From: a virus
Strand: one strand, 5' to 3'
Length of the DNA: 57,375 nucleotides
Virus record (IMG/VR): IMGVR_UViG_3300033150_001333
Coordinates: 1-57,375 of that record
Each line of letters opens with the position of its first letter. Positions within the stretch are counted from its first letter, which is position 1. The position numbers were made by a program, and so were the translations under genes. Below the pieces are notes generated by a model. It was not told where the DNA came from, did not search any database, and saw nothing but the letters and a program-made list of their open reading frames with translations. Positions 45,537 through 54,153 of this stretch are shown one piece after another.

Positions 45537-45890
45537 ATGCCGATAGATTTAAGTTTTAATATTACAGAGCAAAGCGGTGTAGTTATTGAAGCTAATTTTA
45601 TGGATGTGGATGGTTCTACTATTCCTGTGGCTAATATCAAATCTATAAAGTGGACGTTGAAGGATGTGCTTACTGGTAATATTGTAAATAATAGAGAAGA
45701 TGTATCTGAAGATATAGATAATCCTGTTTATATTTTTCTGTCTGATGATGATTTAGCGATTGTTGATAGAACAAACAAATCAGAAAAGAAAGAGCTAATA
45801 GTAACTGTAATTTATGATAGTAAATATAAGACAAACGCAAAGCTTAATGAGTCATGTTTATTTAAAGTTGATAGGCTAACTTCTGGTTAA
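45537..45890 (+). CDS. Ig-like structural protein
   Basis: The 117-residue protein has the strand order of a small Ig-like or fibronectin-like domain: SFNITEQSGVVIEANFMDVD, IKSIKWTLKDVLTGNIVNN, VYIFLSDDDLAIVD, LIVTVIYDSKYK. Such domains decorate capsids or tails. It begins three bases after the previous stop, so the two are co-translated. Confidence 0.5.
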   Translation: MPIDLSFNITEQSGVVIEANFMDVDGSTIPVANIKSIKWTLKDVLTGNIVNNREDVSEDIDNPVYIFLSDDDLAIVDRTNKSEKKELIVTVIYDSKYKTNAKLNESCLFKVDRLTSG

Positions 45891-45899
45891 AGAGATTGG

Positions 45900-46391
45900 A
45901 TGATTAAATTTCTTGCATACAAAGGCACTGATTGGCTGGCTAAAGTAATTAAGTGGGAAACTCAGTCAGATTATTCCCACATAGCATATCTTTATGATGA
46001 CAACCATATAATAGAATGTTGGCCTGAGCATTGGTATCAATTGTTGAATGTAAGGTGGAATATCAGGCCAATGTTTAAAGGATACAAAAAGGGTGATGAA
46101 TACGAGATATGGGGCTTAGAGGTTTCGGACGGACAAGCTTGTGTTATTCATAATTTCTTTCTAGGGCTTGTAGAGAAGAAAGCCAAATTTGATTATGTAG
46201 CTGGATTTGGATTATTTACAAAATGGAAGAAAGAAAAAATAGGACAATATTTTTGCAGTGAAGGATGTATTACTCCACTTGTAAGAATATTTGATTGGAC
46301 ACATATTAAGCCTTGGAAAGTAACGCCTGAAAATTTCATACAAATTATTCAGGCTTGTGGTGGGAAGTTAATAGAAAAAGGTAAAGTTTAA
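45900..46391 (+). CDS. Papain-like (YiiX/NlpC-P60-type) hydrolase
   Basis: The 163-residue protein has the permuted papain-like order: a His in DYSHIAYL (His27) and an acidic HIIEC (Glu39) before the nucleophile in QYFCSEG (Cys119). KFDYVAGFG and a WP.HW segment support the fold. Enzymes of this type cut peptides or amide bonds in cell walls or lipids. Its place between tail proteins and the terminase suits a virion-associated wall hydrolase. The overlap with the next gene is one base. Confidence 0.7.
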   Translation: MIKFLAYKGTDWLAKVIKWETQSDYSHIAYLYDDNHIIECWPEHWYQLLNVRWNIRPMFKGYKKGDEYEIWGLEVSDGQACVIHNFFLGLVEKKAKFDYVAGFGLFTKWKKEKIGQYFCSEGCITPLVRIFDWTHIKPWKVTPENFIQIIQACGGKLIEKGKV

Positions 46392-47092
46392 TGTCAAATT
46401 CTAACAAGCCATATAGAGTTGTCTATTTTTCTGGTGGTAAAGATAGCACTGCCATGTTAATAGTGTTATTGGAAAACCAAATACCTTTTGATGAAATAAT
46501 TTTTAATGATACTGAGGTAGAATTTCCAGAAATATACACACATATAAATTTAGTTCAAAAGAAGCTTGAGGTTAAAATAACATATTTAAAACCTAAGAAA
46601 CATTTTGAATACTGGATGTGTGAACACAGAACTAGAAAAGGGAATATTGGTTATGGATGGCCTCGGATAAAATTGCGATGGTGCACTAAACTTTTTAAGC
46701 AACGAGCAGAAAGTTCATACTTTAAGAAAAAACAATTAAAAAATATCCGTAAACTAATAGGAATAAGTACAAGTGAAATAAATAGAATGAAAAAATATTA
46801 TAAGCAAGAAATTTATCCTCTTGTAAAATTTGGAATTGACAGCCAAGAAGCGTTAAAAATATGTTATCGTTATGGTTTTGATTGGAATGGATTATATGAG
46901 AAATTAAGCCATACAGGCTGTTTTTGGTGTCCATTTCGGAGACTGAGAGAATTAGAAAATATTTATCGTTTTTATCCTCATTTATGGGTAAAAATGATGG
47001 AACTAGATGGTAAGTGTTGGAATAAATTTAGAGAAAATTGGACTTTGAAAGAATTAGAAAAACGATTTAAAAACACAGTTTATCTTTTTTAA
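46391..47092 (+). CDS. PAPS-reductase-like PP-loop protein
   Basis: The 233-residue protein has the PP-loop SGGKDST (14-20), an acid pair (FNDTEVEFPE), LRWCTKLFK and CFWCPFRR. This matches the phosphoadenosine-phosphosulphate reductase/adenine-nucleotide alpha-hydrolase group that occurs in phages and in DndC-like proteins. The Cys in RWCT and CxxC may bind an iron-sulphur cluster or act in sulphur transfer. Possible roles are sulphate assimilation or DNA/tRNA modification. The neighbours are a hydrolase and terminase, which gives no pathway. Confidence 0.85.
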   Translation: MSNSNKPYRVVYFSGGKDSTAMLIVLLENQIPFDEIIFNDTEVEFPEIYTHINLVQKKLEVKITYLKPKKHFEYWMCEHRTRKGNIGYGWPRIKLRWCTKLFKQRAESSYFKKKQLKNIRKLIGISTSEINRMKKYYKQEIYPLVKFGIDSQEALKICYRYGFDWNGLYEKLSHTGCFWCPFRRLRELENIYRFYPHLWVKMMELDGKCWNKFRENWTLKELEKRFKNTVYLF

Positions 47093-47192
47093 GGCAATAA
47101 ACTGCCACATATTTAGCCTCTGAGGCAGGTTTGAATTGAAACAGGATGTTTGATATGGGTAAGGCCGAGAAAATGCAATACGGGGCAATCTC
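47093..47192 (+). other. Non-coding stretch before the small terminase
   Basis: No gene is supported. It contains the near palindrome GCCTCTGAGGC, a GGCAATAAACTGCC hairpin and GC-richer blocks than its surroundings. DNA just upstream of the small terminase is a usual place for a packaging (pac/cos) signal, but no direct evidence is visible. Confidence 0.3.
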
Positions 47193-47762
47193 GTGCAAAA
47201 AACAGCTTTAGGAGAAAAAATTACACAACAAGACCATAATTTAAAAGTTAAGATTTATAAATATTTACTTTCTCTGCCTTTTGATGTTGTTCCTACTTCA
47301 GCAGAGATTGCAGAAAAGTTCCAGGTAGATGTTAAGGATGTTGAGAGGGTTCTTGGTTTATTATTGGAACGACTTTACGAATATAGAAGTAAGCATGTTA
47401 ATAGAGTTCTGCTTATGCTTGAAAGCAAGTTACTTGAAAAAGCTATGGAAGGCAAACTTGGTGCTATTGAATTAGGATTAAAAATATATAATAAATTAAA
47501 AGAAACTTTAGAAATCAGACATAATATAAATGTTGATACTCCTTTATCTCAATACAATATAAATATTTTTACAGAGCAAGATAAGAATTTAATAGATAGA
47601 ATAAACAGAGCATTAAGTTCCATTCCTTCTCTATCTGATAAAGAGAAAGATAAAGGAGTAATTGATGCAGAAGTGGTTAAAGAAGAGGGGGGGAATATAA
47701 AATTTCCAGAGCGTCAATTTGTTAAAAATTTGATTAAGAAGGACAAAAAGAAAAAGAAATAA
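47193..47762 (+). CDS. Small terminase subunit-like protein
   Basis: The 189-residue protein starts at GTG 47193. It has a helix-turn-helix (PTSAEIAEKFQVDVKDVERV), a helical oligomerisation part (LLEKAMEGKLGAIELGLKIY, KLKETLEIRHNI) and a basic tail. This is the order of small terminases, which recognise the packaging site and feed the large subunit. It lies next to terL, but the two genes converge with no base between their stop codons. The start codon choice is uncertain because no strong ribosome binding site precedes it. Confidence 0.65.
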   Translation: MQKTALGEKITQQDHNLKVKIYKYLLSLPFDVVPTSAEIAEKFQVDVKDVERVLGLLLERLYEYRSKHVNRVLLMLESKLLEKAMEGKLGAIELGLKIYNKLKETLEIRHNINVDTPLSQYNINIFTEQDKNLIDRINRALSSIPSLSDKEKDKGVIDAEVVKEEGGNIKFPERQFVKNLIKKDKKKKK

Positions 47763-49451
47763 TTATTTACCTATCCAATGTCTTCTCTCTTTTTCTTGGT
47801 TTTGTAATTCTCTCCATCTATCTTTTCTTTTTTTAGCCATTTCACGGCGTTCAAAATAAGGGAATAAATATAAAATTATATATCCAATACAATCCATGCC
47901 ATGAGCTAAATATTCATCTCTTTCCCAAGTTAATTCATTAGTCTTTTTAGTTTTAAGATATTGGAAACATCTATGAATATAAGCACAACTTTCTGTTGAA
48001 ATAAAATTTTCTACAGGGTTATCAGGAATTTCATCATTTATCAAAAGCCCAGGTTTCCCATTATATTCATCAGTTAATTTATTTCTTATTTGCACGGTCA
48101 TCCGTTCTTTTCTGTTAGGAATAGGTATAACAGGAGATAAGCCAGCAGCTATTAAAGCTTCTACACTCATTCCTTTATCGGTTCTTTGTTGTCCTGCTTC
48201 ATCTGCAAGATAAATAAATGATGCTGCTTTTCCAAACCATTGTTTTAATTTACTTTTTACATATTTAGCAAAGGGAAATATATCTATTTGTTTACCAAGA
48301 ATACATTTTAAAATAAGAAGACAATCATCATCATCTACTTGAGCACATACCACGCAGGGATGTAGAAAGCCATAATCTATGCCTACATATACAGGTTTTT
48401 CTTTAATATATGTAAGCTGTCTTATATGCTTAAATTTATCATATTGGGGAAAATGTTTGCCTGATTGTGGAATATCAAAAGTTCCTAATACATTTATAGC
48501 AAAGTCAATAGCTCCTCTTTGTTGTTTTTCTCTTTCCACATCCTTTTTAGACATCTCATCATCATATCTCCAATCAAACTCATAAATACTAGGTAACTTT
48601 AAATTTGGATTTGTCCTTAACGGTTGTCTTTTACTGAATAATTGATAGAAATAATAAGAAGTATAATCATTATCAGCAGGTATAAGTCTTTCTCTAGCAG
48701 GAGTTCCACAAGCTATTCTACATGATACTGTATCAGTTAATGTTGACCATGCTGCGGCGTCTGTATGATACCATAAAGTATATTCATCTAAAAAGGCTGC
48801 TCTTGCTCTACCACCAGCTCCAAAATCTGCTGTATTTGCCTTTCCTCTAATAGATACTCCAGTTTCAGGATTGATTAAAAGGCGTGTCCTGTCATGTTCT
48901 CTCCATTTAAATCCTTTAGGTAATAACCAATCAGGTAGTGATTTCAATAAATATCTTACTTTTTCAAAAAGACTATCCATATCTCCTCTTCTATCTACTG
49001 TTTCTTCATTCACTGAACCAAGAAGAAAATCACTAGGAAAGAATGGATTAAGAAAAAAGAAAAGAAAAACTCCTGCTACTGTAAAAGTAAATCCGATACT
49101 TCTTTTTTTAAGAGCTATTAAATCGCCTCCATATAATATTCTTTCAACAATAGCTGGGACTAATATTTCTCTTTGATATTTCCATAAAATATATGGTCTA
49201 TGAGGACTATTAGGATGTCTTACTGGACAATATATATAAAGAAAACAATCAAAGAAAAAGATTATATCTTTAAAAGTATATAATTTAATATCCTGTCTGA
49301 ATTTACTATCTTTCCTTGCTTTTTTGAGAAGTTCTCTTCTAAATTCTAAATTTGCCTTATATTCTATTGGATATTTTATCTTATTTTTAGGAAAAACAGC
49401 ATTTAAATGTTCAATAGAGGGTGCAAACTCAGAGAATTTTTGGGATTTCAT
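47763..49451 (-). CDS. terL: Large terminase subunit
   Basis: The 562-residue protein has ATPase and nuclease halves. The Walker A-like KKRSIGFTFT is of the degenerate terminase type, Walker B is AAFLDEY, and a coupling motif GTPARER follows. The nuclease acids lie in VYVGIDYGF, YLADEAG and LAHGMDCIGY. It pumps DNA into the capsid and cuts it. It is the only minus-strand gene among packaging and head genes, converging with the small terminase and diverging from the portal. It has its own promoter and a nearly leaderless start. Confidence 0.93.
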   Translation of the reverse strand: MKSQKFSEFAPSIEHLNAVFPKNKIKYPIEYKANLEFRRELLKKARKDSKFRQDIKLYTFKDIIFFFDCFLYIYCPVRHPNSPHRPYILWKYQREILVPAIVERILYGGDLIALKKRSIGFTFTVAGVFLFFFLNPFFPSDFLLGSVNEETVDRRGDMDSLFEKVRYLLKSLPDWLLPKGFKWREHDRTRLLINPETGVSIRGKANTADFGAGGRARAAFLDEYTLWYHTDAAAWSTLTDTVSCRIACGTPARERLIPADNDYTSYYFYQLFSKRQPLRTNPNLKLPSIYEFDWRYDDEMSKKDVEREKQQRGAIDFAINVLGTFDIPQSGKHFPQYDKFKHIRQLTYIKEKPVYVGIDYGFLHPCVVCAQVDDDDCLLILKCILGKQIDIFPFAKYVKSKLKQWFGKAASFIYLADEAGQQRTDKGMSVEALIAAGLSPVIPIPNRKERMTVQIRNKLTDEYNGKPGLLINDEIPDNPVENFISTESCAYIHRCFQYLKTKKTNELTWERDEYLAHGMDCIGYIILYLFPYFERREMAKKRKDRWRELQNQEKERRHWIGK

Positions 49452-49459
49452 ATATATTT

Positions 49460-49486
49460 TTTATATTAAATCGTTCTTTTTGTCAA
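49460..49486 (-). promoter_or_regulatory. Promoter of the large terminase gene
   Basis: TTGACA (49486-49481) is followed at 15 bases by TATAAA (49465-49460), or at 17 by TAAAAA. The start of transcription would lie at or near the ATG at 49451, and there is no ribosome binding site. It is back to back with the portal promoter. Confidence 0.55.
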
Positions 49487-49498
49487 TTTACCATTGCC

Positions 49499-49527
49499 TT
49501 GACAAAATTATGATTATAATTTATCAT
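49499..49527 (+). promoter_or_regulatory. Promoter of the portal gene
   Basis: TTGACA (49499-49504), 17 bases and TATCAT (49522-49527). The predicted transcript starts about 10 bases before ATG 49545 and shows no ribosome binding site, so the portal mRNA would be short-leadered. Confidence 0.6.
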
Positions 49528-49544
49528 ATCCATAATAAATTCTT

Positions 49545-51461
49545 ATGAGAAAAAAGAAAGAAATAGATGTTATTTTAGAACGATATGAAGAAACAAAGTC
49601 TGCCTATAAGGATTTTTGGAAAAAGGCTGAAGAAAGCTACGGCTTTGTTTATGGCAACAAATATCAATGGTATGTAGATGGAAGCGACAAATACTATAAA
49701 GATTTAAAAGATGCAGAGCGCCCTACTTTATCTATAAATAGAATACAGGCCAAATTAAATCTCCTTGATGGTTATTTTCTTACTACCAGATATGATATTA
49801 AATTCCGTCCACAACAAAAGAAAGACCAAGAAATAGTTGATATAGCTAATCAATTATATAAATTAGTTTGGTATCAAATAAAAGGCGATGCGATTGAAGG
49901 AGAAGTTTTTTATAATGGCATAATTTCAGGAGAGCATTATTTTTATATTTATCCTGATTATTCTAAAGATATTATTCGTGGTGATGTAGGTCTTTGTGCT
50001 TGTTCTCCATGGGAGATAATGTTTGACCCACGAGCAAAACGATATGATAAAACAGATGCTGAATATGTCTTTAGGTCTGTATGGCTTCCCATAGAAACAA
50101 TTAAACGAAGATGGCCTCAAAAAGCCAGACAAATAGATAAATTAGTTAAAGTTTTAACTATTATCTCTACTGAAGGATTTGAAGCTCTTAAACAAAGCGT
50201 TCATATTACACATCCTTACGATAGATGGAGAGATGCTTTATCACGGCCTTATAATATTAAAGCAAATGAAGGAAGAATAGATGAGTATTGGTATAAAACT
50301 TGGGAAAAAGTTGAAATTATTGTTGATGCTATTACAAAAAAAGTCATTGATGAAAGTGAAATAGACAAAGAAACCTTGGAAATTAGGAAAAAAGCTGGAG
50401 ATATAGAAGTTTTAACCAGATATATTCCTAAAGTAAGAGTTAAATATTTGTTTGGAGATATAGAGCTTAGTGATGAACCTTCTCCTTGGACAAAAGGAGA
50501 ATTAGCAAAGAATTTCCCTTTTGTTCCTTTTACAATATATAAAATATATTTACCTACAGAAAAGAAATATTTAATCTGGGGTGCTGTAGAAGTTCTTAAA
50601 GATGTTCAAAGAGAGATAAATAAAAGGCATAGTTATCTTGTAGAGGCTATGCTTAATGCTCCTTATAGTGTTTTAATATATGAAGACCAAACTTTTACTC
50701 CTGAAAGTGAAGAAGCTTTAAGCAAAAAAGGTTTCCGCCCAGGTATGTCTTTAAAAACTTATCCAGGGAAAATAAATAGTTATAAAATTGAAAACACTGT
50801 GCAATTCCCTGTAGGTTTATTGGAATTAGAAAATTTAGCTCTTAAAGACGCTGATATAGTTTCTCCTATTATTCCGCCTTCTGGTAAAGTTAAATCTGGT
50901 TCTGCAATGCTTCAAGAAGAAAGAATTATGCTTACAGATAAAGCAAGAATATTTAATAATTTCAAAGATACAAAAATACTTTTAGCTAGATATTTATTTA
51001 ATGCTATTCAGCAAACTTATGATTATGAGAAAACTTTTAAGGCTGTTGACAGCGATGAAGAATATACTATAAATCAAGTAGTTTTTGCTACCAAAACAGA
51101 GCCTCATCCACTTACTGGTTCTCCTGTTGAAACTGTTGTTAGAGATAAATTTGGCAGGCCTGTAATAGAAAAAATAGTAAATGATATTACAAATGAAGCT
51201 CTTGATTTTGATATTATTGCTACTGAAGTTAATGCTTCACCAAGTTATAGATTAGCAGTAGCCAATGATTTATTAAAAATAATTCAGACAACGCCAAATC
51301 CGATTTTTATTAAAATGTTGTTTGAATATCTAGATTTACCTTCCCATATTAAAAAAGAATTAGAGCAACAAATGAATGCTCAAACGCAGCAAGCATTACA
51401 ACAACAAAATTTGCCACAAAATATAAGACAGTTACAAACCCCATTCAAGCAAGGAGGATAA
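49545..51461 (+). CDS. Portal protein
   Basis: The 638-residue protein has the order of podovirus/P22-type portals: a helical start (ERYEETKSAYKDFWKKAEES), NRIQAKLNLLDGYFLTTRYD, DAIEGEVFYNGIISGEHYF, a PWEIMFDPRAKRYD clip region and VLKDVQREINKRHSYLVEAM. The C-terminal helices are followed by a Gln-rich barrel tail (QQMNAQTQQALQQQNLP). It forms the 12-fold ring through which DNA enters. It is directly followed by the scaffold gene. Confidence 0.88.
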   Translation: MRKKKEIDVILERYEETKSAYKDFWKKAEESYGFVYGNKYQWYVDGSDKYYKDLKDAERPTLSINRIQAKLNLLDGYFLTTRYDIKFRPQQKKDQEIVDIANQLYKLVWYQIKGDAIEGEVFYNGIISGEHYFYIYPDYSKDIIRGDVGLCACSPWEIMFDPRAKRYDKTDAEYVFRSVWLPIETIKRRWPQKARQIDKLVKVLTIISTEGFEALKQSVHITHPYDRWRDALSRPYNIKANEGRIDEYWYKTWEKVEIIVDAITKKVIDESEIDKETLEIRKKAGDIEVLTRYIPKVRVKYLFGDIELSDEPSPWTKGELAKNFPFVPFTIYKIYLPTEKKYLIWGAVEVLKDVQREINKRHSYLVEAMLNAPYSVLIYEDQTFTPESEEALSKKGFRPGMSLKTYPGKINSYKIENTVQFPVGLLELENLALKDADIVSPIIPPSGKVKSGSAMLQEERIMLTDKARIFNNFKDTKILLARYLFNAIQQTYDYEKTFKAVDSDEEYTINQVVFATKTEPHPLTGSPVETVVRDKFGRPVIEKIVNDITNEALDFDIIATEVNASPSYRLAVANDLLKIIQTTPNPIFIKMLFEYLDLPSHIKKELEQQMNAQTQQALQQQNLPQNIRQLQTPFKQGG

Positions 51462-51464
51462 GGC

Positions 51465-52439
51465 ATGGGTGAAGAAGAAACCAAAGAAACAATAGAAAAC
51501 CCTGAGGAAACTTTATCTCCAGAAGGAACTGAAGAAACTACAAAGCCACAAGTATCTTCTGAAGAAACTGAAAAAGAACCTGAAACACCGCCAGAGAAAA
51601 AAGATAAAGAATATAATTTTAAAGTTTTAAGAAATGAATTAGAAAAACAGAAGAAGTTAGTTGATTATTATGCTAATCTAGCAAAACAAACACAAACTCA
51701 GCCAGTTCAACCACCTTATGATATTCCTAAGCAACCATTTCCACAGAATATTCCACAAACTCCTCTTATTCCTACACCAACAATGCCTACTTCTTTTAGT
51801 CCTGTGCCACCTAATGTTACTCCAACTTCGCCTACTTTATCTAAAGATATAACTGAGTTTAGCCCTGAAGAAGAAACACAAATAGCTGAAGCAGATGATC
51901 CTGCTGCTAAAGCAAAAGAAATTTTACAAAATAAAATTCGTGCTTATACTGATTATATTTATCAAGCACAAGCCCTACAGCAACCACAAATCTCTCCAAC
52001 AGATATTGCTCGTTTAATAGATGAAAAGGTAAATGAAAAATTAGAAATGGATAGAGTGCAAAGAGGATTAGAAGAAGTAAGCCAAAACCCAGAATTTATT
52101 GAACTTGTTAAGAAACATGTAGAACCTACTAAAGATAGATTAGCATCTTTCTGGAATAGTTTTTATGTATTTGGAGAAAATGCAGGTAAGGTTTTGTATG
52201 AAGTTTTAAAGGCTTTAGATAAAAGTGAGCCAGAGGTAGCTAAGGAAGCTTTTAAAGCTGGGCAAAAACAAATTGTTGAAAAGTTACAGCAAAGAGCAAC
52301 AGCTCCAACTCCACCTATGGGTAGAGTATCTACAAAAACAGAATATACAGCAGAAGATTTAGAAAATATGTCTGTTGATGAGATAATGAATGTTCCACCT
52401 GAAATAATAGAGAAATGGAGAAAAGGAGAATTGGATTAA
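51465..52439 (+). CDS. Scaffolding protein
   Basis: The 324-residue protein is acidic at the start (EEETKETIENPEETLSPEGT), Pro/Thr/Gln-rich in the middle (TPLIPTPTMPTSFSPVPPN) and helical at the end. This composition and the position right after the portal are those of podovirus scaffold proteins, which guide capsid assembly and leave. Its partner, the major capsid protein, is far away at 19,226. It ends in a 4-base convergent overlap with the next gene. Confidence 0.75.
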   Translation: MGEEETKETIENPEETLSPEGTEETTKPQVSSEETEKEPETPPEKKDKEYNFKVLRNELEKQKKLVDYYANLAKQTQTQPVQPPYDIPKQPFPQNIPQTPLIPTPTMPTSFSPVPPNVTPTSPTLSKDITEFSPEEETQIAEADDPAAKAKEILQNKIRAYTDYIYQAQALQQPQISPTDIARLIDEKVNEKLEMDRVQRGLEEVSQNPEFIELVKKHVEPTKDRLASFWNSFYVFGENAGKVLYEVLKALDKSEPEVAKEAFKAGQKQIVEKLQQRATAPTPPMGRVSTKTEYTAEDLENMSVDEIMNVPPEIIEKWRKGELD

Positions 52440-52870
52440 TCTTTTTTTGCTAAGTTTTTAAGTTGTTTTAATTTTCTCATAAGTTGTATTTCTTTTTTTC
52501 TTTCTAACTGTATCATTTTATACATTTCCTGTTTGCTTAAACGGGCTTTTTCTTTTTCTTGTTCTATTTCTTTCACTCTCTTTTTCACATCCATCTTAGC
52601 CAATTCCATTAATTCTAATACTTTTAAAAGAGGATTACCAAATTCTTTTGGATACAGCCAACATAATCTACTAACTCCTGTTACTTGTTCTAGCTTTTTT
52701 GCTAATTCTAAAGAAGGTCTTGTATCCTGATGAGCCCATCTACATAAAGAGCCAAATGAGGCCCCAGTTGCCTGAGACAACTTCTTTAAAATTTCATAAT
52801 ATTGCTTTCTTAGTTTGCGGTATCGTCTTTTTGGTTTTTCTATTGGTTCGTCAAACCACTTATTCTTCAT
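52436..52870 (-). CDS. XRE-like helix-turn-helix regulator
   Basis: The 144-residue protein has a helix-turn-helix at about residues 25-70 (EILKKLSQATGASFGSLCRW, then DTRPSLELAKKLEQVTGVSR) of the Cro/C1 type, followed by a basic coiled coil (VKKRVKEIEQEKEKARLSKQ). It is a candidate regulator that could bind the operators described above. It is last in the right-hand minus operon and converges with the scaffold gene. Confidence 0.7.
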   Translation of the reverse strand: MKNKWFDEPIEKPKRRYRKLRKQYYEILKKLSQATGASFGSLCRWAHQDTRPSLELAKKLEQVTGVSRLCWLYPKEFGNPLLKVLELMELAKMDVKKRVKEIEQEKEKARLSKQEMYKMIQLERKKEIQLMRKLKQLKNLAKKD

Positions 52871-53009
52871 TAGCAGTGCAACAGATTATATATACTTGCC
52901 CATCAATAGTGCACATTCCTGATGGGAATGTCCCAATAGGACATATTTCACCTGCTGGCACTATAATACAAAAATAAAGAGCAAATAAAAGTGCAAGTAT
53001 TCTTTTCAT
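52860..53009 (-). CDS. Small secreted Cys-rich protein
   Basis: ATG 53009 follows AGGAGGTTAAAA. The 49-residue precursor starts MKRILALLFALYFCIIVPAG, a signal peptide, and continues with a Cys-rich part (EICPIGTFPSGMCTIDGQ, then VYIICCTANEE). The four cysteines after the signal could form two disulphides in the periplasm. The stop codon overlaps the next gene's start. It may be a superinfection-exclusion or lysis-modulating peptide. Confidence 0.6.
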   Translation of the reverse strand: MKRILALLFALYFCIIVPAGEICPIGTFPSGMCTIDGQVYIICCTANEE

Positions 53010-53024
53010 TTTTAACCTCCTAAT

Positions 53025-53252
53025 TTAATATTCTACTTCTTCTTTTTCCATCCAAATTCTAAATTTCCAACCACATTCGCTACAATTGAAGTTAATTGCA
53101 TTGTCAGAAATATTTTTTTTATTTGGGCAAGAAAATATTATTTTAAGTTCTTCTCCTTCTGGCCAATGCCCAAATGTATATATTTTACCACAATTTGGAC
53201 ACTGCCAAATAAGTTTACAAAGTTTTTCTTTCATTTTTTTCTCCTTATTCAA
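53025..53252 (-). CDS. Zinc-ribbon protein
   Basis: The 75-residue protein has QCPNCGKIYTFG (two Cys), a further SCPNKKN and NCSECGWKF near the end. This makes a zinc ribbon with an insertion. It overlaps the end of the amidase gene by 8 bases. No target known. Confidence 0.6.
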   Translation of the reverse strand: MNKEKKMKEKLCKLIWQCPNCGKIYTFGHWPEGEELKIIFSCPNKKNISDNAINFNCSECGWKFRIWMEKEEVEY

Positions 53253-53781
53253 TATTTAACAAATATCTTTTAATCCCATTATTAATTAAAAATGCTGCTT
53301 TTATTTGGGCATCGGAAGAATGTAATGGGAGAAGGGGATTATCTATAAAACCTACTTCAATTAAAACAGCAGGCATTTTGGTTTTCCTTAATACATAAAA
53401 ATTTCCTTCTTTAATTCCTCTGAACTTGCCTGGGACAATCTCATCAATAAATGTAGCAATATTATCTGCTAGTTTAGCACTTTTAATTGAACCAGGATAA
53501 ATCCAGATTTCCTCTCCCTTAGCATTATGTTTAGGAGAAGCATTAACATGAATACTAACAAAGGCATCTGCTTTTACACTATTTGCAATAAAAACCCTAT
53601 CTCGCAATGGCACATATATATCAGCCGTTCTGGTATAAATACAGTTTACCATATTGGATAAAAAACCACCCAAATATAATGCAATAGGCAAAACTATATC
53701 TTTTTCTTTGTATCCTGCATAAACAGCCCCTGGGTCTTTACCTCCATGCCCTGGGTCAATTACTATGGTGTATTTTTTCAT
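53245..53781 (-). CDS. N-acetylmuramoyl-L-alanine amidase (endolysin)
   Basis: The 178-residue protein is an Amidase_3 enzyme: VIDPGHGGKDPG (His12), YKEKDI (Glu26), SIHVNA (His78) and VLIEVGFIDN (Glu142). The three zinc ligands and the catalytic Glu are present. It cuts the bond between muramic acid and the peptide stem. There is no signal peptide or wall-binding domain, so a holin would release it. It lies in the minus-strand block, 14 kb from the holin candidate at 39,085. Confidence 0.93.
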   Translation of the reverse strand: MKKYTIVIDPGHGGKDPGAVYAGYKEKDIVLPIALYLGGFLSNMVNCIYTRTADIYVPLRDRVFIANSVKADAFVSIHVNASPKHNAKGEEIWIYPGSIKSAKLADNIATFIDEIVPGKFRGIKEGNFYVLRKTKMPAVLIEVGFIDNPLLPLHSSDAQIKAAFLINNGIKRYLLNIE

Positions 53782-53969
53782 ATCTTTTCTACCTCACTTA
53801 ACAACAAATAAAACTTCCCTCTATTTGGCACTTCAACCCTTACTTGTTTAGGCTCGTCATTGCATATATGCACTACAGTGGCCTCCTCTCCACATATATT
53901 AAGCTCCTTAGTGTAAAAATTAGGTAAAATCCTTACTTTATCACCTATTTTAAAGCTGGTTTGACTCAT
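53778..53969 (-). CDS. Small SH3/KOW-like protein
   Basis: I place the start at ATG 53969, preceded by GGAGAAAGGTA; a longer frame with a hydrophobic N-terminus lies within the upstream gene's end. The 63-residue protein reads SFKIGDKVRILPNFYTKELN, then EEATVVHICNDEPKQVRVEV, a five-strand SH3-like barrel. It overlaps the amidase gene's start by 4 bases. It is similar in style to the frameshifted gene at 3,577-3,766. Confidence 0.55.
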   Translation of the reverse strand: MSQTSFKIGDKVRILPNFYTKELNICGEEATVVHICNDEPKQVRVEVPNRGKFYLLLSEVEKI

Positions 53970-54153
53970 TACCTTTCTCCATCTCCAATTCAGGAATATA
54001 ATTAGAACAATACTCAATAAAAGGCCCTCCATTTTTTGTCCCAGCTGAACAATTTTGACTAAAAAGATTATTCCAATATTTACATTTTGTATTAATACAG
54101 GGGGTTTCAGCAGATTTTGCTCTTTCCACTAATTCCATCTTTTTACCTTTCAT
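53950..54153 (-). CDS. Small Cys-rich protein
   Basis: The 67-residue protein has four cysteines in a CINTKCKYWNN...NCSAG...IEYCSNYI pattern that recurs in small bacterial and phage proteins, probably as a zinc site. A Met at residue 6 is an alternative start. It overlaps its neighbours at both ends. Confidence 0.55.
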   Translation of the reverse strand: MKGKKMELVERAKSAETPCINTKCKYWNNLFSQNCSAGTKNGGPFIEYCSNYIPELEMEKGNESNQL

